Notes: generated by a model from the letters alone, not told the origin. A stretch of 64,000 nt of DNA from Favolaschia claudopus (GCA_037176885.1 JAWWNJ010000041.1:1364001-1428000), one strand, 5' to 3'. Positions 44,815 to 57,493 are shown, counted from the first letter of the stretch. Program-made: numbers and translations.

Positions 44815-45828
44815 TTATGCGCTGTCCTCCATCCATTGTCTCAGCACCGACAGTCCGTCCTCAGTCGACTTTTCGTCTACCCCTCGGCCGACTTTCACCC
44901 ATGTCCCCAAGAATTGGACCTCTCCACCCTCCCATGCCTCGAACCTGAACGCGCCTTTTTCGCCGCTGCACTCCAGCCCGCCCATTTCCGTCCCTTCTCC
45001 CTCTTCACCTAGTCCTTCGACGCCTACTCCTCCCGTTTGCGCTACTCTCCGCTTCTCCAACTCTCGTTCGAGGATAGTTTTCACCCGGTTGATAGCCAGG
45101 CTCTCAGAGGTTGCAGATGCCGCCGTACCCGGCTTAAGAAGGTCGGACTTGTGTGCCAGAATGAGTAGCGACGGTAAGACTTGCGACGGCGGAAGAGATG
45201 TGAGGGCATTCAAGATAACGTGCAGATGCCTAAACCAGTGGTCAGCGCCGGAGTTCAATGAGGGAAGAGTCAATTCACTCTGCGACAGCAGGTCCATTGC
45301 GAGATACCGTGCTTGCGTCAACCACAAATGCAATAGCTTTTGCATCCCCAATGAACTCGTTGACTTGGTCTCGAATTCTCGGATGCCCAGGGATATCCAC
45401 TACAATCAAGTTTTTCTTGGTCTCAGGGAGAGAGACTGTAGATGTATTCGTTTGCAGTGACGTGTGGGTGGGTAGCGTCTGATTGTACACTAACTGAACA
45501 GAAGTCAGTTCAGCATTCAACACTCAAATTGCTCATCGACGCGCCGTAGAGAGAATGGCTGTCTTCCCAGCATCCGGGGGACCAACCAAGAGCAGTAGGT
45601 TCCCCTTGGCTCGGGACTTCCGGCGCGTAAATAGGATAAGGACTTCGGAAAAGTCATCAGAAGCAATAGAACACAATTAGTTTATAACTAACTCGCAAGG
45701 CAAGCGACAGCAAGAGACAATGACGCGATAGTCAAAGTCTGCGAAGTGAACCACGGCGCAGTTGGGACGGCCGAAACCACTTCTGGTGTAGCTTCAGGTG
45801 CATATGAACTCGATCCAGCGCCCTCCAT
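44815..45828 (-). CDS. SRP102: signal recognition particle receptor beta subunit
   Basis: Membrane-anchored GTPase of the ER that holds SRP receptor alpha. It starts at 45828 (MEGAGSSSYAPEATPE), with a membrane segment TLTIASLSLAVACLAS. After a short intron come ILFTRRKSRAKGNLLLLVG and the P-loop GPPDAGKTAIL. The G3 region is VVDIPGHPRIRDQV (the usual DxxGH), followed by AIAFVVDAST. The G4 element is LAHKSDLLKPG in place of NKxD, usual in SRPRB. The C-terminus ends LRQWMEDSA before the stop at 44815. Size of about 290 residues agrees with fungal SRP102. Confidence 0.92.
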
Positions 45829-45991
45829 GTCGTGGTTTGAGGCAACAATTGGTTCCATTTCTAAATGTAGCAGCCTCTACATTCAACAAAGACCAACAGA
45901 CACAACAACGTTATTTACGAAAAAAATTAATAAAATTCACCCCAGTCTTTCTCTATCAGCAAGCCATACTTGTGTATCTCTCTAGTGATCC

Positions 45992-47295
45992 CTAACGGCG
46001 ACCATTGGGATCATTGATATTTCCCGAAATCCCACTGTCCGGAGTCGCTGAGGCGGCGGCAGTGGCACTTGAGGTCGCCGCATCAGCAGTGCTCGAATCC
46101 GACTCGACCGTCGAATCCGAATCGTCCGTCGAGTCCGAGTCGTCGGTTGAGTCAGAGTCTTCGCTTCCCGTGTCCGAATCATCTGAGTCTACAGTTGAAT
46201 CTGCAGCGCTTGCCGTTGCTGATGCTACAGAAGTATCGGTGAGGGTTGGCAACTCAGTGATATCGGGATTAGAGCTGTCGGTCGCAGTCGCCACAGTACT
46301 ATGAGCGAAGGAACCGTAAAAGTTGGACACGCAAGAGCAACTCGTAACGTCAGGGAATTGGCCGTACGGGCACGAGCCGTCTGAAGTCCGTTTCAACAAG
46401 AGTAGACATAAATCTGACAGGACACTTACCTTGACCAAATGGCACGATAGGGTAATTAGGACCACCATAGAGCCCAATTGTGACACCTTCCGGCTGCTCG
46501 TTGTAAATTCCCCACAACTCGGTATTGATCGCACGCCTGCCGCACTAAGGAGTGGACGGGTAATATCCAAAGATCTGAATCGATTCACGGGCTAAACGAC
46601 GATACCCCACAGCGACTTGGATTAAATCAGCCGAGTTGATGATACCTTTGGACTTTGCAAAGGTGATCATCGCATCGGCGACATCCTGTTGCGCACAGAC
46701 GTCCGCATCGGCGAAGAGGGCAGTGAAACCTTCGATCCCGTAGTCGAAACATGGATCGGCATCGTTTAAAAAGAGGTTTCCGCCACTGTTCATGCAGAGA
46801 TCGAACCATGTATCATCGAAATTCCAAGACACATATCTCTTTCCGAGAGCACGTCTGGTAGTGGTGCTGTTGGCTGACGCAGTGGAATTGTCTGCTGTCG
46901 AGGTAGAACTATCCGCCGTGGAAGTGGAATCATCTGCCGTTGAGGTGGTGTTGTCCGCCGTTGGGGTGGGATCCACGTCTCCGGCGAGGATAGACGTGGA
47001 ATTATCCGGTGAAGCTGGAGTACCGGGAGTAGCCATATCGGTAACATTCAAAGGGTCCTGGATTACGGTCGCGTTACCAGGGAGAGCTTTGGCGGCGCAA
47101 GCGGTGGGAACGTCAAGTCGACTGTGCCAGAGGTTTAGTTTGAGTTCAAGAAACATTGCTACCAATTACCTCGACAGAATAAAGCGGCGCGATAGAGGGG
47201 CACCGTGGTGTTTGCGAGACAGCACGCGGCGATCTCCCAATGGCGAAGCTGTGACAAGAAGGGCGCAGAGGGACAGAGAAAAGAAAGACTTCATG
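45992..47295 (-). CDS. secreted Ser/Thr- and Asp-rich protein of unknown function
   Basis: Signal peptide MKSFFSLSLCALLVTASPLG at 47295, followed by DRRVLSRKHHGAPLSRR. A Thr/Ser tract of STSTAD repeats (about 46.87-46.98 kb) leads to a conserved domain: FDLCMNSGGNLFLNDADPC, FADADVCAQQDVADAMITFA, GYRRLARESIQIFGYYPSTP, a GLYGGPNYPIVPFGQ segment after splicing, and DGSCPYGQFPDVTSCSCV. I recognise this Cys-pattern as a recurrent secreted protein type of mushroom genomes without known role. The C-terminus is an acidic Ser/Asp tract (DSDSTDDSDSTDDSDST). Three or so introns. There is no membrane anchor. The two low-complexity tracts are likely to vary in length between strains. Confidence 0.7.
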
Positions 47296-48043
47296 ATTAA
47301 TAAGGCAAGAGTATTGGCTCAGGGGAAGAAAAATGAATGTGGAGAGCTACCGGGCTCGACCGAACGAAGGATAGAAACGAAAAATGCACCAAACTAAAGA
47401 AGAGTCGGAGCGCAAGTTCATTTTATATCGAATCTCAAAAAAGGGCTGACTGACATGAACGCCTCCGTCACACCGTAGTGTCAGTGGACTCTGGTAGAGT
47501 TACAATGATGAGTGTCAATATCCCCCCGAGAAGTTTTGTTGGCGTGTGCGAAGCAAAATCTTGAGCCGGATTGTGCATGCTGATGCAGTACACAAGTTGC
47601 CGCCGCTGGGGTATCCCTCTGCAGCTGGATTTCGGTTTGCAACAGCCATAGTAGTTATTTTGTTCATCGGCCACTACAATGGTTAGGATCTGCGCCCAAG
47701 ATGACAGAGCAGCTATGGCTGAGTGCTTCACGCAGCTGCGGTGTCAATCATTCAATCGGAAGGACCAGCACTGGCAGAGAGCATCAAGTCGCGCCGGGTT
47801 CAAAAAAGATGACAGAAACGCGAGACACGAATCGAGATGGAGCAGATAGAGATTATGCTGGCCCATAAATGTATGGTAGACTGCTCCTTCTCATTAAATT
47901 GACAAGAGTTTCAATTGACTAGGATACCACAATTGTAACTTGTCGTGAGGTGGGGAAGACAGAGCAGAGTGTGGCTGTGCAAGTCCTCGGTGTTCAAACC
48001 TTATCCGGCGAAAGAAATTTGAGCTCTGCAACTACCGGTCCAA
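47296..48043. other. divergent intergenic region
   Basis: Lies between the start codons of the secreted protein gene (minus) and UTP21 (plus), so it should hold both promoters. A tRNA-T-arm-like phrase near 47990 (GTGTTCAAACC) has no matching acceptor or D arm. No gene is supported. Confidence 0.5.
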
Positions 48044-51000
48044 ATGGTCGCGTCGACAAGCTCGGGAGATACCCCTCCACCTCGCAAGCGTCTCCGTCAA
48101 AATCCGCCAACAACACATGACAAGGAACCCCGTCTCTTCGTTCCCTTCCGTGCTCTTGGTCTCATAACCGACAATGTACCATTCGTCTTGCAAACCCGAT
48201 CCCATAAGGGCGCGACAGACGGCCCACGAATCCACATTTTGACTTGTCTGGGGAGATCTTGGGCACTCTGGGAGGGCGGAAAGATGGGCCTTCTATTCGT
48301 CGGTGAGTACGTGCTCTTGAATTACTGCCGTACGACTGTTGAACTCTTCGCAAAGGTCCTGATGCCCCAGACCAAATATCCTCTCTCGCAATGGACGGTG
48401 ATGCCGTATGGGCTGCATCTGGACCCCATGTTATAAAATATTTACGCGGCAAGGAGGTAATCGTCTCTGTCTTGCAACAGCCAGCGTTTTGTGACCTGGA
48501 TCTAGGTCCTTCGAGCGACAAATCCACTGGGAATCGCTCTTTCATTCATCACAATATTTGGGTCTCAAATACTGGCCCTTACGGAAGATGGTCGCAGACT
48601 GTTCCTTTGGGATACCTCATCTGGAAGCAAGTTCTTGAATTGTTGCACCTGTCTGCTCGTTTTTGATAATAGTTCTCCACCCAGAATTGGATTCTACAAT
48701 AGAATTTGATATCGGGTTTACCGCCACCTCCATTCTCCATCCTGCCACCTATGTAAACAAGGTCCTCGTCGCAAGCAGTCAGGGCGCCATGCAGTTGTGG
48801 AACATTCGAACGCAGTTAGTCGATATCTGAGAACACCTCAATTTTTAGCGCTGACTGGATCTCAGAACCTGCATACACAAGTTTTCTGCAGCTCGCTTGA
48901 TCTCCGCTCCCAACGCTTCTGAATCTGGCAATGCATCTACATGCGCTATCACTGCATTAACACAATCCCCTGCCATCGACGTAGTTGGAATAGGCTTTAC
49001 GTCTGGGGAAATTTCTGTCTATGATGTTCGGGGGGACGAGCGACTAATGAGGATGTTCATGGAAGGTGGTGTACGAGCACTGGGTTTCAGGAGTGGTTGG
49101 TTGCCAGAGTGTATTCGAAAAGGATGCTGCTAACAAAGCTCCTGGCCAGATGGACATCCTGTGCTTGCTTCTGCCTCTTCCGCTGGTCACATTGCTCTAT
49201 GGGATCTAAACGCAGGCGGCCGATTACTTCACATGGTTCGCGGCGCCCACGACGGAGCGATAACTTCTGTTGAGTGGGTCCCAGGTCAACCTGTCCTCAT
49301 TAGCTCTGGCGAAGACAATAGTGTTAAGGTCGTTTCCGTTGTTCAAAGCCCCTGCATTCTAATCTGACATTTCTGGCAGCAATGGTTGTTCGATTCACCG
49401 ACCGCCGCACCACGATTGCTCAAGTTCAGAACTGGCCACCATGCTCCCCCGCATATTATTCGATACTACGGCGAGGATGGCAAGCAACTGTTGACAGCAT
49501 CAAGAGATCGTAGTCTTCGATGCACATCGGTAGTTCGGGATTCGCGGTCTTTCGAATTGTCACAAGGATCCCTCGCTAAGAAAGCGACTGCGCTCTCTAT
49601 TCCTTTGGCATCCCTCAAGCTGCCTCCGATCACATCATTATCGTACTCTTCGACCCGAGCGAAAGATTGGGATGATATACTTACTGGCCATACTGATGAG
49701 ACATTCGCTCGCACATGGACAATGCAGAGTAAGAAACTCGGAAAATATAGTCTCGGGTTCGCAGATGCTTCCAAGGGCAGCAAATCGAAAGAGAAAGCTC
49801 CCTTTGGATCTGTCAAAGTCGGTTCTGCTTCCCTCAAACAGTTATGCGTTGGTCCCTGATATGTGTTTCCTCAGTCAGTTTGCGTTACCGCCTGCGGCAA
49901 TTTTGGATTAGCCAGTTCCTCTACAGGAACTGTGCACATGTGGAATCTGCAATCCGGTATCAAGCGAAAGACCTTCGATGTTGGCCCTTGTCCACCCGAT
50001 GTTGCTATCCGATTCCAAACTGGTAAGAAAAAGGAAGGGCGAAGTGTTACAGGGCTTGCGTCTGATGCGCTCAATACCACTGTAATTGCGAGCACCTTGG
50101 ACGGAACTCTGAACGTATGTTGCCCATCAAGCTGTACCACTGTCTATTCATCATTGCATGCTTGACCTAGTTTTTCGACTTCCATACCACGAAGCTCGAG
50201 CACACATTAACCCTACCATCCACGGCCGTCTCAATATTATTGCATCGTGATAGCGGACTTCTCGCTGTCGTATCTGATGACATGGTGGTTCGTGTTATCG
50301 ATATTGAAACAAGACGCATAGTTCGTGAATTGGGTGGTTTCCGTGCGCGGGTACTCGACGTGGTAGATCCGTTGCTATTTCATCATTACCAGTCTCGCTA
50401 ATATAATATTGCAGACTTGGTCTCCTGATTCACGATGGCTCGTCACGACTTCCTTGGACTCGGTCATTCGAACTTTCGACGTCCCTACGGGTCGGTTAAT
50501 TGACGCATTCAGAACCTCCAGCGTCGCCACTAGCCTCTCGTTTTCGCCAGCCAATGACTTTTTGGCTACAGCCCATGTTGATAGTGTTGGCGTGTATCTA
50601 TGGTCAAACACGCCTTCGCATGAGCTGCTGCGGTGATTCTGATAGAATTTCAGGGCTAATCGCGCACAATATGCTGAGGTTTCCTTCCAGAGCGTGACAG
50701 ACGATGATATCACTGATGTCAAGCTTCCGTCGATGCAAGGAACGGCGGAGGATGAAGGTCAAGGACCGTCACACTGTCTTTCTTCGGTTGACTCAGTTCC
50801 ATTCTAGCACTGGACGCACTGTCGGCGCTGACTGTGCGGGACACCCCGGAAAATCCCTTCTCTACTCCGCCGCAACTAGACGGGGAGCTCATTACTCTCA
50901 CTTTATTGCCGCGCTCAAGGTGGCAAACTTTGCTAAACCTTGAGGTCATACAAGTGAGTCTCACTCATCTTCATCAACACGCTCCCAATTCGGAATGTCT

Positions 51001-51585
51001 TCAGCAACGAAATAAACCAAAAGAACCTCCAAAAGCGCCGGAGAAGGCACCGTTTTTCCTACCAACCTTACCCGGTGTTGAACCTCGGTTTGTGAACGAG
51101 CAAAAGAGCACCGCTGACACAAAAAAAGACACTCGACGGCTGCAAAAGGCAGCCGCCGGCACTCTCAGTGTTTTCCAAGAAAAATTAACGACCTGCGATC
51201 CGACAGGAGATTGTGAGATTCTGCTTCTACCTTGCCCCGGGAAATGCTGACGTTTATATCTGTAGACGAGGACTTTTTCAGCTTCACAAAATCTCTCTCG
51301 CCGGCTGCCATCGACCTGGAGATACGGTCGTTGATCACTCTCGACAGCTTGCGGACGTTTATCGTCGCACTGACACAGAGGCTGAAATCACGGCGCGACT
51401 TTGAAGCTGTACAAACGCTACAGAACGTTTTTCTGCGGGTACATGCGGACGTCATTGTCGAAAACCTCGAGCTGCAGGATGCTTTGCAGACACTGATGGG
51501 GGTCCAACGAAAGGAAAGTGAACGGGTCCTGGAGCTTCTTGCGTCTTCTCTGGGTACCCTCAGCTTTGTTAGGGAGACGTTGTAG
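48044..51585 (+). CDS. UTP21: U3 snoRNP protein Utp21 (WDR36 homologue)
   Basis: Part of the small-subunit processome UtpB complex, needed for 18S rRNA maturation in the nucleolus. The N-terminus (MVASTSSGDTPPPRKRLRQN, RLFVPFRALGLITDNVPFVL) matches the start of the first beta-propeller. WD units follow, for example VLASASSAGHIALWDLNAGG, VEWVPGQPVLISSGEDNSVK, QLLTASRDRSLRCTSVVRDS and WLVTTSLDSVIRTFDVPTGR. The C-terminal Utp21 domain is seen in DLEIRSLITLDSLRTFIVAL, RRDFEAVQTLQNVFLRVHAD and RVLELLASSLGTLSFVRETL before the stop. About a dozen short introns. Two propellers plus the C-terminal domain fit the known family. Confidence 0.9.
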
Positions 51586-51982
51586 TTCTAGAATATTAGC
51601 GGGCATCGTGAATTTTCCTTTACCTTTGTATCGCGTCCCATCCGCGCCACACGCGGCGGACGCGCTCGCGTTATTTGTATTTGTGAGGCGGCAGTCTTAG
51701 GACTTCAAAATTTACACCGACGATCAAGTCAGCTTGAGAGACTCTACGGTCCGTCTTTGCATGGGGGACTCTGCTATCTGGACAATCGCCACTGGAACCG
51801 TCATTGTTTGCAAGTTCGACTCGTCGCCGACTGGAGATATTGAAGTATAACTGAGATACTTGACTAGCCGTCGCAAGCACATGCATAACGGGCTTGTATG
51901 CCACATTTACGGGGAGGACTCATCAAAGGCTTGCTACATCTTCAGCACTCAACAGTACGATAACTAGCGCAACCTTCTTCAG
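51586..51982. other. spacer after UTP21 with an unassigned open stretch
   Basis: A plus-strand open stretch at about 51701-51850 reads DFKIYTDDQVSLRDSTVRLC and more before a stop; it could be an exon of a small gene, but no start, splice partners or family could be set. The 5' exon(s) of the following Tim17-like gene should also lie here. Confidence 0.35.
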
Positions 51983-52572
51983 TATGTGGAAAGACTCCTT
52001 GGCGCAATTTCCCTAAGCCAAAGTAGCTCTTCGGGAATATATATTCAGCCCCTTCGTTCGTATTGCTATTGGCCGAAAAGAAAATACCTCTTCGGACAAT
52101 CTCTCCTGGTCGGATTTGCGGAGACGCAATCTACTTGACAGCGGTTTAAGTGGTGCTGCAACGGGAGGAATATATCGTGGGCTCACAGGTGTGTCTGGCT
52201 ATACCTTCTTCGCGAATCTTTTCAGTGAAAACTCACACAGCTGGCCGAAGGACAATCGGACGCGCGGCTACGACAGCCGGGATAGCATGTGTTGTTTTGC
52301 AAGTTGCTTATAACGAACTTGCCATTCAAAGAATCAAATATGTGGCAGGCCTCTCGCAGACCTCTGCAGCTGGGGTTAAACAGCCTGAGTTCTCCGAGCC
52401 TTGGACCACCAAAATGTTGAGTGTCCTGGGAGTGCGACCTGTTTCGGACGAGGAACTCCTTGACAAACTGCGAAGGGAACGAACGAAACATCTTGAGAAA
52501 ATACAGGAACTCGAGAATCAGGTGGAGGCTGAGAGGAAGCAGCAAGAGGGGAATCCCCCACGAGAAAAATAG
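51983..52572 (+). CDS. Tim17/Tim22/Tim23-type small membrane protein, 5' end unresolved
   Basis: One intron (about 52190-52242) joins LLDSGLSGAATGGIYRGLT to AGRRTIGRAATTAGIACVVL in frame. The Gly-rich run with G at every fourth place, followed by a second hydrophobic helix with A-G-R-R, is the layout of the Tim17 superfamily of mitochondrial or peroxisomal membrane proteins. The C-terminus is a charged helix (DEELLDKLRRERTKHLEKIQ) that may form a coiled coil, ending PREK. The frame is open upstream to 51968; an acceptor CTTCTTCAG ends at 51982. The start codon lies in an exon I could not place. Assignment to one subfamily is not possible. Confidence 0.5.
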
Positions 52573-52611
52573 ACAAAAAATGTTATAATAGAACACATCA
52601 GAATATAGACG

Positions 52612-54094
52612 CTAGGGAGGACTATCCCTGTCCCAGATTTCTATGATCCCTTGGGCGTTCTCAGTGAGACCCGCTACGATGAACCGCCTTTCATCAAATA
52701 TCAATGCATTGACCTTGCTGATGCCACTCTGGCCTTCCCAGATCTTGGCCAGCTGAACGTCTTGATTTTCCTGGCGAATAATTCGATACTGCAAGATCGT
52801 CCCCAATAATGTCGAGAGAACTACTGTCGTAGGATCGGGAAATGCCCTAGCAACAGCTCAAGACAAGTCGCAAAGAGGTACACGAATGTGCTTACATCGC
52901 GACAATGGGTCCTTCAGCAATTTTTTCCAAGTGTTCATCGTCGGGAGAGAGCCCGTCCCACTTTCGGCTGCGTTTTTTCTTGGCGTGTTTGTCTAAGCTA
53001 TCTTTTTGGCCACCAAAACCAAGCCACAGGCGGCCATCTGCGGTTCCCGCTGCCATTACACCAGTAACGGTCATCGCAGCAGACATAATGAATGGAGGAG
53101 ACAGGGACATCCCGTCAGAGAGCGAAGAAGACGCTACACACGAGTTTATGACGAGTAAGCACAGCGTGATGTCGACACAACGTACGCATTTCCCGACTCG
53201 AGAGGACGGTCCCTTGCAGGTGGTTGAAGTGTATGAGGCAATTGTCGTAGCCGCCGCTGACTATCTCTTGAGGACGATCAGGGATGAATCTGTGACTTGG
53301 TTGATTTGCATCGAACCTGCTTTTCTACTACTTGCCTGACAATGCCGCATATCTGAGAAAATTTTTAAGGGAAACGAAGTGCAACGTATAGTGGGCGAAG
53401 TAACATACGCTGGAATGGCTCGTTTTCATCCTTATGATGTTTTTGGTGGATATAGCCATGACACCTACAGCGCCGGAGTCCGCGCTATATGCTAAGTGGG
53501 TTTTTGCGGAATTCAGAGCAAGCTGGCTAAAGCAATTCAAGACATGGAATACGAAATGTAACTAGCAGACCTCGTTTAAGACGTCGTCATCGCTGCATAG
53601 TTCAATTGCGGTTACAACATCCTCAACTGTTAGTACGAGCTTGTCCAAGTCCATATGAAATGAGTAGGCCTGGAGAAATGGCCGTACAAGCCACGGAATT
53701 GAGCACACGAGACTACCGAAGATTTATGGCCAGATTCGGCGTACATAGCGTCCACAGGCAAGCCAGACGTCGCGTAAATGAGAACCAGGATATTTGAAAC
53801 AACAGATCGAAGATATTTCAGCCGGTAATCCGCGTATTGCCTTGCATACTTTGTAAGACGTCAAGTCATACACGCGAAGCGATCCATCATCTGGCATTCA
53901 CGCGTCTTCAAGCTGCACCTTCTAATTGGTGGGTTAAACCCACCAGATCCAGCGAACAGTTGATTCGAATGGCCGAGTGCTATAGACGAGATTGGAGCTG
54001 GGGTGCGCAGGGTATGCGTGATCGTGTAGTTTGGCAAGTTTTCAGAGAGTTCATCGAGCATAATCCGTAGAGAATGTTCAAGGATTGAAAGCAC
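52612..54094 (-). CDS. WD-repeat protein, WDR53-like
   Basis: A single beta-propeller. Start at 54094 or, equally well, the Met at about 54061 (MLDELSENLPNYTI). Blades can be read in TLRTPAPISSIALGHSNQLF, DGSLRVYDLTSYKVCKAIRG, SQLALNSAKTHLAYSADSGA, VTGVMAAGTADGRLWLGFGG followed by a Lys/Arg-rich loop (KHAKKKRSRKWDG), and VNALIFDERRFIVAGLTENA with IEIWDRDSPP at the end. The GRLWLGFGG element and loop resemble vertebrate WDR53, a DCAF-type substrate receptor candidate for CUL4 ligases, but role here is inference. About seven short introns; exon borders between 53.1 and 53.8 kb are approximate. Confidence 0.65.
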
Positions 54095-54183
54095 TTTGAC
54101 TCTGAGAACTTGAAGTTGAGATGTGACCGTGACTGAACAACTCTAGTGTCAGTCTTAATCGCTCGTTCAATTCATCCTCGACC

Positions 54184-56329
54184 ATGACTGCTACGGAAAA
54201 TGCCCCCAAGTCCCTGGAAGATCTAGAGAATCTGCTGCAAGATGATATCAAGGTGAAAGTTGCCGGTAAGTGCATCATCCTCGTTGAAATAGAGCATTCA
54301 ACCTCTAACTGTTTCAATTGAGGTATCGACGGTATGCTCACGCGACGCGGCACAATAATGCGGCCTAAGTAACTGACAGTCGATGGTGTACCTCGGGGCA
54401 AGTTCATGTCCAAAGACAAATTTCTGAGTTCAGCATCGTCGGACGGATTTGGATTCTGCAGTGTTATCTTGTTTGTAACCTCGTTCATCGTCTAGCCCGT
54501 CTCATGTGGGCTTCAGCGGATGGGACATTCACGATACAGTATATTCTCGCGAACTTCTCATTTCTAACAAGGCGAACGGCTACCGGGATATCATCGCCTC
54601 CATTGATTTATCTACATACCGTCGCATTCCTTGGGAAGATAACGTTCCATTCTTCCTCGTGTCTTTCCTAGATCCAGATACAAGAGAGCCCCTCATTGTT
54701 GACCCCAGGGGCATTATGAGAATCACTACCGAAAGAGCCGCCGCTGCAGGCAAACAGTGTTTCGCTGGAGTAGAATATGAGGTCAGTCGAAGTGCTCGCA
54801 AGGATCACCTCCATCTTGAACGGCCGCCAGTATTTTAACTTTCAAGGTCAGCTATAACCAAGCTGTAAGATCTCCCGACTTATCGTCATGTCCAGAGACA
54901 CCGCAGAGTGTTGTACAGAAGAACTTTACGGGTTTACAACCCTTAACCCCCGGCAGTAAGAAACTTTTGTGTGCATCTCAGCCCTTTTTTGATATGGGAT
55001 AGTGCACGGTTATTCTCTGTTTCGAACCCAACTAAACAACGACTATTTCCGGGACTTGTTCGATGTCAGCGCCCAATTTGGCATAACTCTGGAGGGTCAC
55101 CGTAAGGAAACAGGATTATACTGTCTCGTGAACGAAGTTACTCATTCTATATCCAGATACTGAGACTGGACCAGGGGTTTTCGAGACTGCTTTGGCATAC
55201 ACGTCAGCACTGCGAATGGCTGATAACGGAATCTTGTTCAAATACTTGTGAGTATGATCCTCCCCTTCTATTTGCATAACACATGTTATCATAGGGCAAA
55301 ATCCCTGGGAATGAAGCACGGGGTAATGCCCAGCTTCATGGCTAAACCGTGGGGAAATGTAAGAGGTTCAAGTCAACTGTGACAATGTCTGACAAGTAAT
55401 AGTTGCCTGGTTGTAGTGGGTTAGCGCAGACCAACACTTTCTTCCTGCAATGGCCTTCACTCAGATACCCGCAGACATATCCATGTCTCGTTAAGAGATG
55501 CCTCCAACCGGAACATTTTTGCAGTCTCGGATTCCGAACTTTCTTCTGGTCGGACTGGCGCTGCGTACGATGATACCAAGTTTATGAGCAGCGAAGGCGA
55601 ACAATTCCTTGCTGGCGTTTTAGATGGGATTGCAGATGGTAGGGGTGTTGTTTGGTTTTCATTCGTATTTTCATTTTTGCATTGCAGTCATGCCTCTGGT
55701 ACGCTCTTTACTTCAGCATTCAAGGTCCAAATAACACCTTGGATCAGTTGGTGCCTACTATCAATGGGTACAAGAGGCTCGTTGGAGGCGAGCAATTTTG
55801 GGCTCCAAATGCGATCACGTACGGGTATGACTCGCGTGCTGCATCCATCCGCATACTATCCCCTCCATCGGTCCCGCCGGCAGCAACAAGGCTGGAGATT
55901 CGAGTACCCGGCGCAGACATGAACCCGTATTTTGCGCTTAGTGCAATCTTCTTGTTGGGCCTTCGAGGTATTGAAAAGAAGATTCAACTGACGACGCCGC
56001 CCATTTCGCACTTCACTCCTGAAGACAGAAAATCCGGCAAGGCAAGGCATTCGTCTTTCATTTCGCTTCACAACTGATAGTGCGCAGGTGGAAATGCTTC
56101 CTACCTCCTTAGATGCTGCCACAATACGCATGATGCGCCCAGACAGTGTTGCTCGTGAGAGCGGAATGCTGGGGAACGTTTTCGTTGACCATTTCGGCGG
56201 AACCAGAGAACACGAGGTCAAACTTTGGAATGAGGCAGTAACAAACTGGGAGGGTCAGTGTAGCATTCGAATGCAGGACTAAACTGATCTACTCTCCATG
56301 CAGTGGAACGCTATCTCGAGCTAGCGTAG
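54184..56329 (+). CDS. glutamine synthetase-type enzyme (FluG C-terminal/type I-like)
   Basis: Has the glutamine synthetase catalytic fold and likely ligates ammonia or an amine to a carboxylate. Starts MTATENAPKSLEDLENLL at 54184. Readable segments: DGVPRGKFMSKDKFLSS, WDIHDTVYSRELLISN, PFFLVSFLDPDTREPLIVDP, GKQCFAGVEYE (metal-binding Glu), GVFETALAYTSALRMAD, GHIHVSLRDASNRNIF with catalytic-site His, NGYKRLVGGEQFWAPNAITY, SPPSVPPAATRLEIRVPGAD, ANPYFALSAI-like MNPYFALSAIFLLGLRGIEK, and a C-terminus EVERYLELA. It lacks the N-terminal amidohydrolase half of full FluG. Closest by layout are fungal flu1-type and bacterial gamma-glutamylpolyamine synthetase-like enzymes. About eleven introns. Confidence 0.88.
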
Positions 56330-56373
56330 GTTTCTATATGCTGAAATTGTGTCCCATCGTCTGTAACAAATGA

Positions 56374-57269
56374 CTACTCTTCCTTCGGTAAACTATGAAG
56401 CCATTTCATGAAGTGCGGAACGTCCTTCAGAACAAATGATTCAGCATCGACCGATAAGTATTGGATGGTGACAAACCTCCGCGATCTGGCTGGGCAAGGA
56501 CCTCTCGACGAAATAGGTCGGGATACTGCCCCCCGGAGTACTGGAGGTAGCCATGCGCCATTCTACATTGCCGTCTTCTAGTTCAGTTAACCGCTCAACA
56601 CTGACATATCGGCCCTTAACGCCTTTCTCCTCGAGTTTCGCAAGATCCTGATCGTCGGATAGATCAACAGCCATGGATACTATGATTCTGCCAAAATCCA
56701 TGGGATCGACCCGGCAAATTGAGATGCTCCACATACCCGTTACGAGGAAATACATCCGAGAGACGGGTCATCTGCACCGTTGTGAAAACGCGGGGAGCAA
56801 CTGGAGGAGGGAAGGTATAATAAAGTGTCCAGATGTTTTGCGTCGGCGAGAGTTCCTTGACGTGGGTAACTTTCTTTATATTTGGAATGAACCTGCCCGT
56901 GCACGATCGTGGGCAAGACCATTCAGGGAGAGTGATAACCGACGCACTTCATTTCATTCTCAGCTTTGTTCTCACCCAACTTGGACCACATCTGTGCGAA
57001 TGTAGCTTCATCCGCTTTGTGTATGCTTGCTCTGCAGTGCCAAGCTGCACCATCTTCTGGGCCCTTTGCGCGAGAATAAGTCTTGACCTGCTTGTGGTAT
57101 GTCTTGCCCTCTTTCCAAGAAGTTGTCGAGTCGAGCAGAGTGTCAGCTAATTTAAAGGCTTCTTCGTCCGATGGGATTTCTTCGACAATAGCTGCTAAGC
57201 TTTCTCAGGAGACATGCAAGAAATTTGCCAAGTACCAGACAGTTTGAGGGGGGTAATCGAAAGATGCAT
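56374..57269 (-). CDS. DUF3074 (START-like) protein
   Basis: Function unknown; DUF3074 belongs to the START-like lipid-binding fold. Start at 57269 (MHLSITPLKLS), a 44-nt intron in frame, then AIVEEIPSDEEAFKLADTLL, STTSWKEGKTYHKQVKTYSR, EDGAAWHCRASIHK, FAQMWSKLGENKAENEMK. Later exons give VLPTIVHGQVHSKYKESYPR-like text, IIVSMAVDLSDDQDLAKLEE, KGVKGRYVSVERLTELEDG, WRMATSSTPGGSIPTYFVER, and a last exon DVPHFMKWLHSLPKEE to TAG at 56374-56376. It is convergent with the glutamine synthetase-like gene, with only 44 bp between stop codons. Confidence 0.75.
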
Positions 57270-57493
57270 GAAGATGGTGGTTCGAGAGAAAGAAGGAAGA
57301 ATGGTGTTCACGCTATTTTTAGTCTACTACTTCGAGAAGCACAGCCACACCGGAATTCTGATCCGTGATAGAACAAGTGATCCGGCGGTGTCAAGTTGGA
57401 GATCTTATCAGATTCCAGACTCACTTCACCACCCAACCTCACCTAAACCAGCATGTTACCCTGCTCAGCGAGCAGCCCTGGGCACAAATAAAC

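Noticed and set aside
47940..48010. Possible tRNA with GTGTTCAAACC as T arm
   Set aside because: No matching acceptor stem, D arm or anticodon stem could be drawn.
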